From Silurus meridionalis (Eukaryota > Chordata > Actinopteri > Siluriformes > Siluridae), in NCBI RefSeq assembly GCF_014805685.1, contig NC_060906.1, forward strand, positions 16,204,164-16,268,163: a stretch of DNA of 64,000 nt. Direction: 5' to 3'. This document shows, piece by piece, positions 34,890-49,166 of the stretch (the first letter of the stretch is position 1; every line of letters begins with the position of its first letter). A program made the position numbers and the translations under genes. Under the pieces are notes generated by a model, which did no database searches, was not told the DNA's origin, and saw only the letters and a program-made list of their open reading frames with translations.

Positions 34890-35360
34890 GAATGGGTTGA
34901 GGGAGGTGTTAGAGGGGGTACAATGTACAGTACATCATCTTATCGACCAATCTATTAGAGACTATTAATTCCCTTGGACAGTGCTGTTAAATTATTACTC
35001 AGGAGATTAGAGAAGGTGGAGTGTTGTGAAGGAGCTGAAAGTACAAAACAGCATCGGTGACTTTCGTTTTTTACAGCTTTTTTATTCAGACACCATAAAT
35101 ATCTGATTCCTTGCTACACTGAAGCTATTTTCAGTTTGCAATGAATAACTAAATTAGAGTTTGTGGCTGTAAGTGTGTATGACTCTTTTATACAAATAAT
35201 GTACACGCATTTCGAATCCGTGCTTTTTGTATCTGCAGCGAGAGTTGCAGCAGATAAGAAGCAGAATTTGGCCTGCTTAATTGAAATTAGATTATGCTGA
35301 CTTTTAAATGGGCTGTTAAAGCCAGTTGACCCCTCAGGGTCTGGGTGTTAAAGAGCTATT
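34890..35360. promoter_or_regulatory. Possible conserved non-coding element (weak)
   Basis: Unique stretch with homeodomain-type cores (ACTATTAATTCCC near 34961, CTTAATTGAAATTAGATTA near 35277) and GCAGATAAGAAGC (GATA-type). It sits about 15 kb upstream of sox11. Texture-based only. Confidence 0.25.
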
Positions 35361-36300
35361 ACAAAAAAAAAAAAAACCTCTCACATAATAACGGTGAGGG
35401 CTTTTCTTTCCCCACACATTAAGAACTCCCGACAGTCCAGGAGACAGAAAATGCGATCTCTTCTCGTCTCTCTGCAAACCACCTGTTCCTGTTTATAAAG
35501 ATAATTAAAAGCATGCATTTGAAGATGAAAGACAAGAGTGTTCCCTCTGATCAAATTCTGTAGCTAGGTCAGATGGAGGATAAAGGATTAAATAAGCCCG
35601 GTTTTCTTATGTCTACCGCTTACTGGGTCATATGTCTAAATGTTTACACATCAAATATAAATAAATAAAATAAGGTTTTAGTCAGTGTGAAGTGTGTTGT
35701 CTGTAGACTCTTATGTTTCAAGGGTATTTCTTGGCCAATTTTCCAGTTAGAATGCCACCCTATGTCGTAAAAATCATTCAAACGTGTCAAGTCATGTTGT
35801 GCCTGTAGCATGCCACACAGAGGCAGGGTAAAATTACCCACAAGGGCTAAACATGAGAACGTGTCTGCTAAAGACCCCACGAGAGACATGGAATTCTGTG
35901 ACTGTCTGAGATTCTCAGCTGTATCTCTTCCACTCATGGAATGTGTTCTCATTCATAACTGAGATTCATCAGATGATCTCAGACCAGTTCCAAGTTAAAA
36001 AATAATAAAGAGAAAATCCATATAAACGAGAAACACCCAAGCAGAAACGCAAGTTATTTCTGGGTGGGCTGGTCACAATGGTAAAAGCATAACATGCTTG
36101 AAAGGGTCTGAGAATTTTCCATAAACAACATACCTATATAGTTACAAAATGTAAATATAATGAACCTTTGATGAACTTGTTCATTATAATAGTGAATTAA
36201 TGCACTTAGTGCAGGTATGTAAATATTATGTGGCCTTCAAACTTGAACAGGACACACCGTGCATGTTTCATACGTATCATTTCATTTTAAAGCTTGCACA

Positions 36301-36304
<4 letters not shown>

Positions 36305-36372
<68 letters not shown>
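36305..36372. repeat. (CA)n microsatellite
   Basis: About 68 bp of nearly pure CA. Confidence 0.97.
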
Positions 36373-36374
<2 letters not shown>

Positions 36375-37399
36375 GACAGTGTCCTAACTTTCCCCTGTCT
36401 TTCTGAACGCTTCCAGCTGCTGATATGTATTGAATATCCCCCTATTCTTTGAGTGGAATGCATTCCAGTTGTTGTGCCCCCTCCAAGATAAAACCCCTGC
36501 CATTTTGTTTTTCCATACTCGGCTGGAAGGATGTGGGTGACAATTTATAGAGCATGTCCAATTGCTTTGTGTGTGTGCCAGCGTGGAGGCTTGGTGTAAC
36601 AAGTGTGCTGATACAGTAGGTACATGACCAGGAAACACAGGGGGCTCTGCTCTCAATGGGGGCTAAATCCAGCTAAGCAGAGAAGCAAAAAAAGCAGCAG
36701 CAGGGAATCAAGATCCCCATCAAAGAGGTTCTTTATATGTTCTGGATACTCTAATGACTGAAAGGTGTCTGGGCAGTATGGCGTTTGAGACAGGATGAAG
36801 GAGGCAGTGAAACAGAAGTCATGTCAGCTGCATGAGCTGTATCCATTGCCAGCTTGTTGGCTTCAAATGCACATTGTTTTACATTCAAGCTGCACTACAG
36901 ATTTTTAGGTTTTCAAGGTAGTTTCAAGGTGCAAACTACATTTTTAGTCACATTCTGTGTTTGCTTGAAATGATCTAAGATAATGAAGATGTGAAGGGAA
37001 AAACTAGTCCTAGAAAAAATAGCTTACACTAAGCAGCCTTAAGAAATAGGAACATCTATTTTTTTTTCTCTAGAAGTGAATGGGGCTTAGGGCAGCTGTT
37101 GGAGGCCCTGATCTGCTCCCATGCTGGCTGGCTGTTTGAAGAGGTTCTGCTGCTTTACACTCAGTGTTTGCCTCCATTGTCCTTGGATTGCTGCCCTCGA
37201 GGACTATGATGGATAGATGAGGGCTACAGCTGTACAGAGCCATGGGTTAAAGACAGGGCAGTGGAGTTTTCTTGTACAAAGCCCTAAAATTATATTTTAC
37301 TTCACTGAATATAAAGGAAGAAAAGTAACTAGAAAGGATCCATGTAGGTCTTTGATACTCTCTTGAACAACTCTATTGCCCTAAAACATTAATTGTACA
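36373..37399. other. Unique non-coding DNA
   Basis: No gene recognised. The minus-strand frame at 36384-36656 has no domain. Confidence 0.45.
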
Positions 37400-37400
37400 T

Positions 37401-37434
<34 letters not shown>

Positions 37435-37450
37435 GGTGGGGGTGGGGAGG
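37400..37450. repeat. (TG)n followed by G-rich run
   Basis: About 29 bp of TG, then GGGTGGGGGTGGGGGTGGGG. The G-run triplets could fold as a G-quadruplex on the plus strand. Confidence 0.9.
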
Positions 37451-40400
37451 TGTGTTTGGAGGGATGTAGGTGATACTGCCTATCATACTCACTTCATTTT
37501 GCTAGTTTTTTGCTAGGTTTTGAAGTACAGTGGCTATTAGGGAATGGTCTGCTCTTCCTTTGTGTTTTACAGATAGCAAATAGCAAGCAATAGCATTCAT
37601 CTAATCAGAAATTGACATCCAAGACAGTCCCCCACTGCATTGAATTATTAACTGAATGATAACTGAGAGATATTTGAATCTTCAAAATGCAAACATGAAT
37701 AAGAAATTACATTAATGTACGAGTGGGCGTTGGGAAATACAATGTTTATTTCTTGACCTTGGTAACACTGAAACGTATCAGCTGGTCCAACTCTAGAAGA
37801 CCCTGAAATAGTTACCTAACCTTAAGCAAAAAAAAAAAGAAACAGAAAAAAGGTAAAGTTACATGTAGCCTGGTGCCAGAGACTTAGCAGCAACAAGCAG
37901 GATGAAGCCTAGTCTGCCTACACAAAGTTCATAAGAATTTAAAGTCTCCAATTGACAGGGCTGTTAAAAATGCAAGGATTGGTCAGTGGTGATCTCATTA
38001 AGTTTGTAGGGTCCACTGCAATGGTGTGCTCATTCCTTCTGCATAAGGAGCATTTAAATGCAAACATTAAGCCTTATTGACCCTGTAGAAAACAAGAGTT
38101 AGAGGTGGGAGGCATCTATTCTGCTCGATCCTGCTAATCTGAACTTCAGCGCAAGTGAGAAAAGAACTCGCACCGTCGAGAATAATAGGTCTATTGATTT
38201 CTGCTTTGCCCCAATGTGCCTCTTTTTTAACTTTCCTCCCTTGCCTTAGAATATATCTGGATCACAATACAAAAACCCACTGCAAACCTGAGGCACTGTC
38301 AAACATCCATGTCTGAAGAGAGGGCCTGAAATGGTGCAAATGAACACTTGCTGAACCACCAAGCAAAGTCTGGATAGAAAGCAAACATGTTTAGATTCTA
38401 TTTTAGGAAGGACTATCTGGGTATATTGGCATTATAGATTGGAACTCACCTTGTTGCTCTACAGTAACCCAATTGCACATGATGGGATTTTCTAGAGAGA
38501 ACTGACTGGAGAAGTGTGTGGGTGTACCTTCCAAGAAGACAAGCAACACATATTGTTCTATACAGTGCTCAATGCCAAACCCAGTGTTGGCCAAAAATGT
38601 AGTCATTCCTATTTAAATGTCTAAAGTTTCAAGTAACTTCTCACAACTCGTCTGACCTTCACATGCTTTCAAACATTTCAATAATTGTTTTTTCCTTTGG
38701 AAAAGTCTTAAGGTTAATAATATATGTGAAGCAGTGAGTACAAAGCCAGTGATGAAGCCACACTTGAGTAGGTGATTTGAGGTGAAAGTAAATGTATAAC
38801 ATCATGCCAAAGCTACATCATGCCAAAGTCAGTTTAAAAGGGGGGGCTGCAGACCGTTCAGATATCCATTTATAGCTCACCTCGAGCACCCTTCTCCCTG
38901 CATTTGTCTTTGACTGGGCCGTTGTCGGACAACATTAAATCAGGTAGACAACCGAGACAATTTCATTATGTGTTTAGATGAAGGTGGCAGACAAGTGTGA
39001 GAGGAGTAGATGAGATCTACTTGCTGCTATGCAAATGAAGCCTGGAGAAGCATCAGCAGGGGGGCATCACGGTAAAGTGTTTGGATATATGGTGGAGAAA
39101 ATGAATTTTCTGGCATTTAAAAAAAAAGAAACATTTGTTTGTAAAGTGTGGATGCTCTTTTACAGCTTTGTGGGTGTAACCAAATAATATATTAGATACA
39201 ATCTAAGGGATCAGAGAAATTGCAGTATTAAACATTTTTATCATTATGAACCTATTTCATGCATTATATTGTTGGACTGTGTCATTTCTTGCCGTTTTTC
39301 TATGTATAAAGGAATACTCCTCTTAAAATAATCAGCTCTTTTGATGTTTATCTGTACTGAGGAACACTATACCAGAAGGCAGATGTTGGAGCAGTTGTAT
39401 GAATGGATACCACTAAACCATGTAACCAATTAGAACAGCTTTTTTCCCCATCCTATATAATTAAAATATATGTATAATATTTGGGCATGATATTTCTCAA
39501 ATCTTTGCCTGTACTAAACATACATCCTCTACATGTTATGTGGTTAGAGATTAAAAAAAAAAAAGAAAAAAAAAAGAAAACAGCATTTCTTTAAAAGCGA
39601 CTTTTAAAAAACTCACCATAAGCGGGCTTTACTGCTGTCTGGTGTCTCTATTAAAACCCCATCTCATAAAAGTCAGCACACTGACTAGGGAATACATAAT
39701 GAGCAGATCCTGTGCAGATTATTGGAGTAACCTTATTCCTCTCGTATTTTTTAATACAGTTTTCCTAAATTGCACTCTGATTTTATGATTCAGACTTGAC
39801 AAAACTCGTATGTGGAAAAGGGCATGCAAACGGGACCACTATTTCCTCTTCGGAGCCCCATTCAGACCGACAAGAACACAAGGAAAACATATTCTAAAGG
39901 ACTAACTATACACTATATGATACTAGCATTTGAACTACAGCTTTCCCAGTTTGTCCCAGTCCTCTCATTCATTTTCCTCTCATCCATATAACAGAAACCT
40001 GGCCGCTTCCTTGGATCACTATAATCGGACCCTAATTTCCTGAGTGGGAATCGTCTGGGGTGCTTTAATTGACTTGGTTCTTGCAGTTCAACGAGACATT
40101 TAAATAGGAACCAAATGTGAAGGGCCAAAAAGTCATGAGCACTTGATAAGATCTGCATACACAGAACAACAGAAGCCCAGCATTGTGAACCCAAGGAGAC
40201 ACAAAGACTATGTGTTTAACTAACATAAAAAATGTGTATGTTTCCTTAAAAGTAGCAGGCCATGAAAAGTTTCTGTATATACATAATAAACAATTGGGTT
40301 ATTTCTTGATAGATCTTGCTTGGATATTTCCTGAGATGCCCTTTGAATAGCTGTTTGCTGTTCCTTTTTTTTAACGAACTCTGTTATTTCGAAATTTTTA

Positions 40401-42449
40401 TGAATTTTTTAACAGCTGCTTCTTTTTTAAAGGCTTGCATGGGAATGCATCCGCTCCGTGCAGTGGATATTGCGCTGCCATTCCTGATTCCATTGATAAC
40501 ATGCCAATTCCAGTTTATTTTGGCCACTTGCATTTGAACCACTTCCAATCTGGCTACAATAGGTCGTCCCCTCCAGCCAGAGGTTTTGTCTTTCTAAAAT
40601 TAGCATACGATGAAAAGACTATAATGAGCACACGGCAACAAAGTGCTTATCTCAGGAAATGAAATAATCACTGATTTTAAAATCAGATAATTTTAAAGCA
40701 CAAAAAAAAAGAGAAAAACATTTGGTCTGCTGTTCTGCCCAACATATGGGTGGCTTACTGTTTTTAAGTATCCCTAAGGAAACAATAAATTCTATCAGGG
40801 TTTCTTAAAACAACCTTTGTACAATTAATTATCTTTCTGTCTGTTGCCTGAACGAAACATTAATCCAGTGTTTGAAGGTTCAGTTGCTTATTTTATTCTC
40901 CATAAACAAGCAGAAAACACTAGCTACATGTAATGTGTGTATGAGTAAAAATATATACAGTTCAGTTTATTATTTTTTTTGCAAAGTGATCCTGTTGAAG
41001 AGAAAGGTAAAAGCAAACATGATGTTAAGCAATGTTCTGTTCAGCTGGCAGCCTTTTGTGTTCTTCATAAAACATACAGGGCTCTTTTGGGAAATAATTG
41101 GCAAGTAAACGTCTCTCAGTACATTATTAAGCTGTGCTATTGTAAAAAAAAAAAACAACAACAACAAAAAAAGAAAATATAAAATGCACTGTGGATTCAT
41201 TGCATTACAAATTGGATCAAACTGTATCATTGCTTGTCACTTGTGTGGTAGCCACAAGAGTGCAGGTTTTGTACCTTTAGTATGGATTTTTCACCTCACA
41301 GAGTAAAATGTAGTGTACCTTTAAAACTCCCATAATTCTTTGAATCTAATATTGTACCATAAATGAGCTTTCTAAGCTCCATTTACTTTATCAGAGTACT
41401 ACAGGCTTTGCCCAAGTAAGAAATAACTGCCCATGCATTTTTTTTTCTCAGAGTTAGAAAAATCCAAACTTAGCAAAGTTATATAAAAGTCCATCGTTTT
41501 TTTCCTCATAACTGTACACTTTAGACATCTAAAGATCTTAATAAAGAATAAGGATTTGGTGAAGATAAACAGTGCATTGAATTTGGTACTGCAAATATAT
41601 TTAAAAAAATGCTTGCATATGCTTGTAAGGTACCAACATTTTTTACTCATGTATGGATGCAAATACTATCAAAATAAATACCCTGGTAAAAGCTGTCTCT
41701 CAAGTAAAAGTATAAAATCATATTGACTCAAGGTGTCAAGATTTGTGATGAAAAGGACATCTGTCTCACATCAAGGAACCAAGGAACGTGGGGGAAAAGT
41801 TTGCTAAGGCTTATCTCACAGACATTAGCTAGCATGATACTAATGCTGACAATGCTAATTGAATGCAGTCACATCTGTTGAAGTTTAGATATGTCATAAA
41901 GTCCTTGGAGCTGAACAATGCTAACAATGTCTTCAAGGTGTACATGAGTGTAAGGTATAGTTTTGTCTTGAAATTGGAAAACAACATTCAGCACAGTAAA
42001 ATATGAAGTACAAGAACACAGCAATCTCACAGCTCTTTCCACCTTTGGATAGCACTTATATACATGTCAAACTCTTGCTCGTTTAGACAGGATACTGGAT
42101 ATCAAATTCGGTCTCTTTAGCAGGACTCAGGTCAGCTGGAACTGGAAGGCGAGTGTACAGTACGTGTGGGCTGAATATTAGAGAATATCTTCTTGTTAAT
42201 ACTCCTCCGGGGGGGGGAAAGGGTTCATCAGTGACATGTCACATGTCTACACCATCATTACAGAATGTGTAAGTAATTTGTGACGGATTTCCTCTACCCT
42301 GAAAGCCCTTATATCTTATTTCCCTCCAACCATACTATCCATCAGCACGTCTTCAGAGCTGAACATAAATATGTCATCGCCAAGACAGTCTCAATGGTGG
42401 CTTTCTGGGAGAGCATAACATACTTGCACATCAAGGAGCATGTGTTCTT

Positions 42450-42451
<2 letters not shown>
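37451..42451. other. Unique non-coding DNA
   Basis: No gene recognised over about 5 kb. It contains A-rich runs near 39550-39580 and 41142-41176, a near-tandem ACATCATGCCAAAG pair at 38799-38828 and a possible regulatory stretch at 40310-40680. Frames in this block overlap on both strands and carry no domain. Confidence 0.45.
40310..40680. promoter_or_regulatory. Possible conserved non-coding element (weak)
   Basis: Balanced-composition unique stretch with GAATGCATCC, CCATTGATAACATGCC (SOX-like CATTGA next to a GATAA core) and AAAATTAGCATACG. It overlaps two short plus-strand frames that have no domain. Low confidence. Confidence 0.25.

Positions 42452-42489
<38 letters not shown>
42452..42489. 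repeat. (AG)n microsatellite
   Basis: About 38 bp of AG; explains the Arg/Glu run in the frame at 42280-42543. Confidence 0.95.
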
Positions 42490-42495
<6 letters not shown>

Positions 42496-44362
42496 AAGAC
42501 TGACTCCTACCATATCCCTACTATTGTAACGTTCGCTAAATAAAACAACCTGTTTTCAGTGAAAGTTAGGCCAGAAATGTTTGATAAATCTACAACCAAC
42601 CTTTAAAAAACATTAAAAGCTCTTAAAAGTTGTTAAAGGAACATTAAAATAGGTTAAACACCAGGCCTTTGATGCTTCCGGCTTATTACTGTGCACAAAA
42701 GCCATAAAATAGGGGATGTGAATAAGGTGAGGTTGAAGCCTTGTAGGTGATTTGGTTTCTCACTGGAGAGCCTGAAAGCAGGTTTATACACCCAGCCTAT
42801 GATTTTGACCTTCCACAAGTCTGACAGTCATTAGTTGACACATACACTTTAACAAAATGAAGCAAAATTATAAATTTACAGCAGTTTTAAAGACTAATCT
42901 GTATATGTTGCATTTAATATGATCAGGAGTCATTCTTAAAAAAAAAAAACACCACACCAGCACCTCCTACATGTGTTTATAACCAGTGTTGTATAATGTA
43001 CATTATTTTCTTAGGTCAATGAAAAGTTGTTGGCACTTGTTTGAGAAAACAGCAGAAGTAACATGTTTGGTAGAGGAGAGAGCGTCTTGCATGCTTCCAC
43101 ACCTGAGGCCAGCCATCTGCTTCAGTAGCTGAGGGGGGGGTATGTCTTGACCATTCTCCTTTCTACATTTCCACACTCTATTTATCAGAAAGTATCCACC
43201 ATCAACAGCTGAATGTTCCCCCAGGCTGAATTTCTGCTTCGTTAAAGATCTGGACTCTGGCTTCTGGGGCTTAGAGTGGTTTTTCGAGCCTCGGGTGAGA
43301 CGCTGCTCTTCAACTCTTTGGCTGTGTAATTTGATTTACTTCAGGTGTTTTGGGTGTGAAACAAAATCGAAATGAGTCCCCGTTCTGGGCAGGTCAGCAT
43401 AACTGCCAGAAACATTTCTTTAACCTATTAAAGTAAGACCTACTTGGTGCAAATACATTTTATTTACCAAGCACCACTGGAGACATAGACAGCAGTGCCA
43501 GACTCCAGCTTATTAAATTGCAGGTGTTCAACTGGAACCCAAAATGTAATGGGAACTGGTAGAACTGTGCTTAGCAATACTAATGACTGCCAATATATGA
43601 GTATAACATGCTGGCCTGCATGGAGAAGGCAGTGAAGGATGGGGGTGGAAGCTTTCTGAATTAGTCTAGGCTGTCCTGGAGGCCTTCCGGGGTGCATTCA
43701 TTTGCAAAACACTCAGGGAATGGGCCATCCATTTCACCCCTGGCCTCCACCAAACCCCCCACTGGAGAGATGCTATCTTATCAACTCAATAATGGCTGTG
43801 CATACAAAAAGAGACTTAAACACGGCGGGTGCTTCATTTCGAATCTAAGGGGTGTGAGTGGGGCTCAGGTTGGGGGCAGCACAGATAAGTGCTGAAAAGG
43901 TTGACTTGAATGATAGCACCAAAGGCCAAAGCTTTGCCTTGGGATTTACTTATCTGGCTGGCAATAAGAAATGCAAACAGCATTCGGTGTGCAGATAAAA
44001 TAGCACTGTCTTCATTACTCATCTGAAATAATAGAGAGGGCAAAGAAGAAGCAAGGAGATAGAAAGAATGTTCTACAGGTAAAAGACACACCAAACTACA
44101 ACCAATGTATACTAAGAGTGCAAAATAAACTCTTAGCTAGTACTAGGATTTAAAGTGAAACAGCATCCAAGGGAGAGTATGATGAATTTCTAAATGGACA
44201 ACTTTTAAATTGGGCCCTGCATTTGTAAAAGCTCAGAAATGAAAATGTTGAGAATTTGTTGATCATACATTCATAGTATAAGCATTTAGAATAATATGTA
44301 ATAAATACATAAATTGTTTAACATTGTGTTTGGAACCTATGAAAGGGAAGTTCCCCTAGCTC
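42490..44362. other. Unique non-coding DNA
   Basis: No gene recognised. The part at 43060-43420 is of balanced composition and could be regulatory, but it carries no distinctive motif cluster. Confidence 0.4.
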
Positions 44363-44680
44363 CAGAGACGGCAAAGGTGCACACATTCTTTGGTCTAGTA
44401 GAAGTACAGATACTCATGTTTTAAAATACTCTGGTAAAAGTTGATGTACTGACTACACATTTTCGTTCATGTTTACATTGCTGACTCCCTCCCTCTAAAA
44501 AGAAAAAATATTGATAATCTCTAAACTAAAGTAACGAGTCTGGTTGGAAAAACAAGAAGTAGAAAGTACAGATATTTGCGTAATTAGTGAAATTAATAAG
44601 TTGTCAGAAAAAATAAATATTGAAGTGAATTACTGATACCAGAAAAATCTACTTAAGTACAGTAGAAGAACCTACACAAA
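44363..44680 (-). mobile_element. hAT-like non-autonomous DNA transposon, copy 3, inverted and decayed
   Basis: Begins CAGAGACGGCAAAGGTGCAC, then GTAGAAGTACAGATACTC and ACTCTGGTAAAAGTTGATGT. This is the reverse complement of the right arm of the copies at 5.6 and 24.9 kb. The other arm is recognisable as GATACCAGAAAAATCTACTT followed by AAGTACAGTAGAAG. The core is shortened to about 320 bp. No clear terminal repeat or target duplication survives at the right end. Confidence 0.7.
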
Positions 44681-45152
44681 CCTAAAAAAAATATCAGTGC
44701 TAAAAAGGTATAGCCATTTCTTTAAAGAAATTATGGGTTTATTACATTTTTAATCACCAATGCAGGAGCACAGCAGCCTTTGTGCTTACATGGTCACTAA
44801 TACTTTGATCATTAGCAGATTTGGACAGTTATCAGATGTTTCAGGTGGTCATGGAAACAGTGAGTTAAGCCATTAAGTTATATGAGTGAGGCATTTTTGC
44901 TAATAGCTGTGCTCTTTTGGGATTGAAAGTAACAGGCTTAAATCAGCTTACGGTCATTATTTAAGAAATCTGTGGGGAAAGAAACAGCAGGTTATATACA
45001 GTGAGTTTTTATCACGTTCTACGGTTAACAAACATGAAGTACTTTTCACATCTGTTCTGTCTGTGGCAGTAAAAAAACATAAAAAAAAAAAAATCAATAT
45101 TCAATGTCTTTAGTGAATAAATGTTGAATATGTTATGTTATTATTCCAAAAT
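44681..45152. other. Unique AT-rich DNA
   Basis: Nothing recognised apart from an A-run near 45078. Confidence 0.45.
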
Positions 45153-45330
45153 GGCCTAGTAGTGCAGCAGGTACAATTAGCATTAGCATTTCACAGATAC
45201 AGTCTGACCCTGAGCTTGGGTTACTGGTTCACATGTTCTCTGTGTCCGTGTGAATTTGGCAGGACAGGCTTTGGATTCGGTGTGATTCTGGTTGTTGAAG
45301 ATGAGTCATGATAAATGAACTGATTATACC
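45153..45330 (+). mobile_element. Old SINE-type retroposon relic
   Basis: GGCCTAGTAGTGCAGCAGGT, then GCATTTCACAGATAC, GGGTTACTGGTTCACATGTT and CTCTGTGTCCGTGTG follow the order of a tRNA-headed fish SINE (head, then the CACATGTTCTC...TGTGTC body). Related in structure to the antisense relic at 15.37-15.63 kb. Strongly diverged; no clear tail. Confidence 0.5.
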
Positions 45331-48300
45331 ATGGCATGTTTAAATTTTCTCAAGATTTACCACAGGTTTAAAACAAATATGCTCACTCCAATTTGTTATT
45401 GATTCCAGTGTTATTATTATAATTGCCACGATGAAAGCTGCTGAGAGACAATGTAAATTTGTTGATATAGAAATGTTTTCTTTAAAGGAGTGTTTTTTTT
45501 AACAGCTAAGCATATTTTCAGGACAGACATTTTTGTACTTTTCTAAGTAACATGACAAGTTGCAAAATTTTGTATTATTGAAACCTTGGCGCTGAACAAT
45601 GTTTATCGTTTTGAATAGCACAAGTGACAACAAGAATGAACAACTCCCTGTGCAGATGCAAATGCAGATTATCAATGTGTGTGTTTGGGTTTTAGTTTCA
45701 TTTGGGAATATTCAGTTTAGTTCAGGTGTGGAACACAAGTTGCTTGCCTCATGGACAAATTGGCTGGTTGTTTTAGGACACCTGCTCTCTCCTGACAGGA
45801 AGGAAATGACCCTGAGGGAATCAGGTTGGCACTAATAAAATCAATAGCTATCACTACCTCTCTTCACCATTTAGATACTCTGATAGAACCAAGGCCTGTG
45901 TGTGACAGATAAGATGTACACAATCTGCTCTGTGCAACACACTCCTTTATGGACACACTAGTACATGCTCCCAGTGAGGTAACACAAACATTCATTTTAT
46001 TCTGTACATATTTAATCATATCTCATGAAGCAGACAGGGTGCACCAGGCTTGGTGCCAGCTGAGTGATCAAAGCAAAAGTGCTGTAGAGTAGACATACAG
46101 TGAACAGGCCTCGTGTCAGCTCAGGCTTGTACCATTAATATCACTGCAGCACTAAAACCATTCAGTCATGGGTCCAGCTGTAGAACCTGCCGAGTCATGG
46201 GTTCTAAGAGAGAATGAGTCCAGTCATGTGTTCTGATTGTGAATCTATCATGGGTTCTAAAAAGTATTATATCATGTATTTTGGGGTCATTTCACATTAC
46301 AAAAGCTTTTTTGCATTGATAAGCTTTTTTTTTTTCTTGTTAGAGTTTTTGCTAAATTTTATATAGTTGATCTTCTTTCCCCCTTTAATCTTGTATCATA
46401 ATATATCCAAAAGTCATTAGTGTAGCAGTGAGCATGAGACTCTAGTGGCATTGTTTGACAAATAGGGAGCTGTTTCGGAGTAACCACATTCAGGCATTTT
46501 ATCCAGCAGCATGTGAGAACCCATATATCAAATACTGTGCAATTACATCTAAGTTAATGACTGTTTTTTTTTCTCTATACGATTACTCACTTGATGTTAA
46601 CATGTTGTCATAGATTTTTTGTATATGGATACATTTTTATTTTAGTCATCATTTTGCTGTCTGTGAAGATCATCCCAGTCATCCAGACTGAAGGAGCTGC
46701 TCAGATGAGTAGTGATACATTTCAAACTAATCATCATATTTCCATTGTTCATGAGAAAGGTTGAAATGTTTCACTTTTTCACATCTATTTCTATTAACTA
46801 AATGAAGACTGTTCTCAGAGATCTGAAATTTAATAGACTTTACTGTAGCTTGATTTAATTTTATCTGATATGTTGAACAGCATACGCAACAGCAAAAACC
46901 TGATCCCACGTGAATCGTAGAAAATCTAATGAGTCAGGAGGAGTTCACTAGATTTTATTGGATGAAGTCACTTTGACCATTTGTTTCTTTTTACATAACG
47001 ATTTGTGATAGAGTGACCATATTAGTTTTGGTGATGGTGACAGAGTTACTCAGAGAGTGCAGAAAGGTCAAAGAAAAAAGGCGTTAATAAAAAAAAAAAA
47101 ATTAGTTGGCAACAGGAATAATTTTTAAAGAACCGAGAGAGCTTATTTGCATTTGCAGCAAAAGAGAAGTGCAAAAAAAAGATAACGGACCAATCGCATC
47201 CATAGCAAAACCTCTTATTCAATTCACAAACTATACTATGGATTTTACAGATTTAGCAATCAGAAATAGATTGCAGCTGTTTTGTGTTATTAGTTGAAGT
47301 TAGGTGTTGATTTAAGGGGCAGTCACATTTTATCTTTAGTAGTATATTTACGTGTGTTTGTGATTTGCAAATATGTCCTCAGAAATTGCATGTAATTAAT
47401 TCTTGATTCCAGCAGCAATCTCTTCCACACATTAGTCACAGATATCTAGAAAGCAGCATGAAGCATTGCCAGGGTGGCTGTGTGGTCAGTGTGAACACCA
47501 ACATAAACCCTTTTTCTAATGTGTCCTTCCTAATGTAATTAGCACCAACCATAATTAGAAACTTGGCCAGAAAGTACCAGTGGCTCTGTAGAAACCAGGC
47601 TGTATTGCAGAGTCCAAACACATATTCCACAATGATTTCACAAACATGAACTGATGCTAAAAAAAAAACCTGAACCTTTACAGACTATTCATCTTTATAC
47701 CACCAGGGGAATACATGAACACCTACAGACTAATGAAAAATCCCCACATCAGAGATGATATCAGAAAAAGATTTTTAGACCCTGGCTGAGGCGCTCTATT
47801 TAAAATCCTTAGTGAGCTCTCGGATTTGATTTGAAAGATTTTTGTAACTGAAGATATGATCGTAGGCTTTTCTTGTTTGCCGTTCTTGTGAAGTTGAGGC
47901 CATTTCCACTGCACGTCATGCAAATGGACCCTCAGAGTGCTGCTGCAATATTTCTTGGCTTATCTACTATGGACCAGAAAATGCAAGTCTTATTCATTCT
48001 TATGCATTTAATGTTTATAGACAGAAATAACCTGTACTGCCCTTTGGCTCGGATGGTGAGAAAATATACATGTGACACGGACCACGAAAACATCATCAAG
48101 TCTGGGCAAGGCATCATCAAAAAACTAGATGACTGATAACCGTGGACTTAAAACCTTATGAATACAAAATTAGACCACATAGCACATCTTCTTCATGGCA
48201 AATGTCCATGGAATGGATTTTGGAATGGACACACGAGTTTAAAACTAGCGGACCAGTTCTCGAGGCGCATTGACATTTCATGCTCATATCACAGTTTTCA

Positions 48301-49166
48301 ACAAGTCTGGCAAGTATGAAGGATGTGATATGAAAGCTTGGTCTGTCCGGGATTCTGGCTAATCCAAGAACACACAGCTGTGTGTGTAGGGATCAGTGTG
48401 TATGGCCCTGCCACCCTCATAAGCCTGCAGTCCCTTGCTATTTGGGCAGACTGAAAGAAAACCTGATATGTCAGAATGACAAAAGATAAAACAGAACAAA
48501 AGCCTCCTCAAGAAGACATCCTGAGTCTTGGGAGGAAGGCCAACTTTTCTGAATGACCAGTCACCAAAACACAGACAGATGTGTGTGTGTTAGAAAGGGT
48601 CAGGAGCGTCAATTCAGTTCATTATGCCAGTTTTATTCTCCACCATTCCTTCGCAGAGCAGTTAAATCTGAGTGAATGTATATGTTTATGTATTCACTGT
48701 TATCAAGGTTTATATAAGTTGTATAAAATGTATTGAAACATTTAATACAATTTCCCTTTTGAAGTTTTTTGAACAGGGGTTGTGCATGAGCTTGAGCTGG
48801 ATTTTAAAAGAGTTGCTGAAACGAATGCAAGCAAGTAGTCATGGCCCAAAGAGCAGAGCGATTGCAACTCGCACACTCCCTCTCTCTCAGCAGGGGGCTG
48901 TGGGTGGCAGCAGAGCGTCGGGGTCTCTGGTGAGAATTGATTTCCATTGTTCCTTCCCCAGTCCCCCAAAGCCCATGGCAGCAGAAGGCTCAGGTCACAT
49001 CCCAGCCTGCCCAAGCAAGATAACAACAAATGAAATGAGAGCAAGTCACCTGGAACTGCACAAAAACGGTGATATTAGCTCAAATTGACCAGCTCTATTT
49101 CAGAGCTCAGCCTGTGTATGAGACGGAGTTAATGCAAGTAGCTTACGGTAGTAGGATTGTTATTAC

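Larger units (their letters stand above)
33291..36304. other. Unique non-coding DNA
   Basis: No gene recognised. It contains a 12-bp hairpin at 34049-34078, G-rich runs near 34770-34820 and a possible regulatory stretch at 34890-35360. Confidence 0.45.

Noticed and set aside
48672..49088. 138-codon plus-strand frame
   Set aside because: No domain, low-information sequence, and overlaps a similar-length frame on the other strand.
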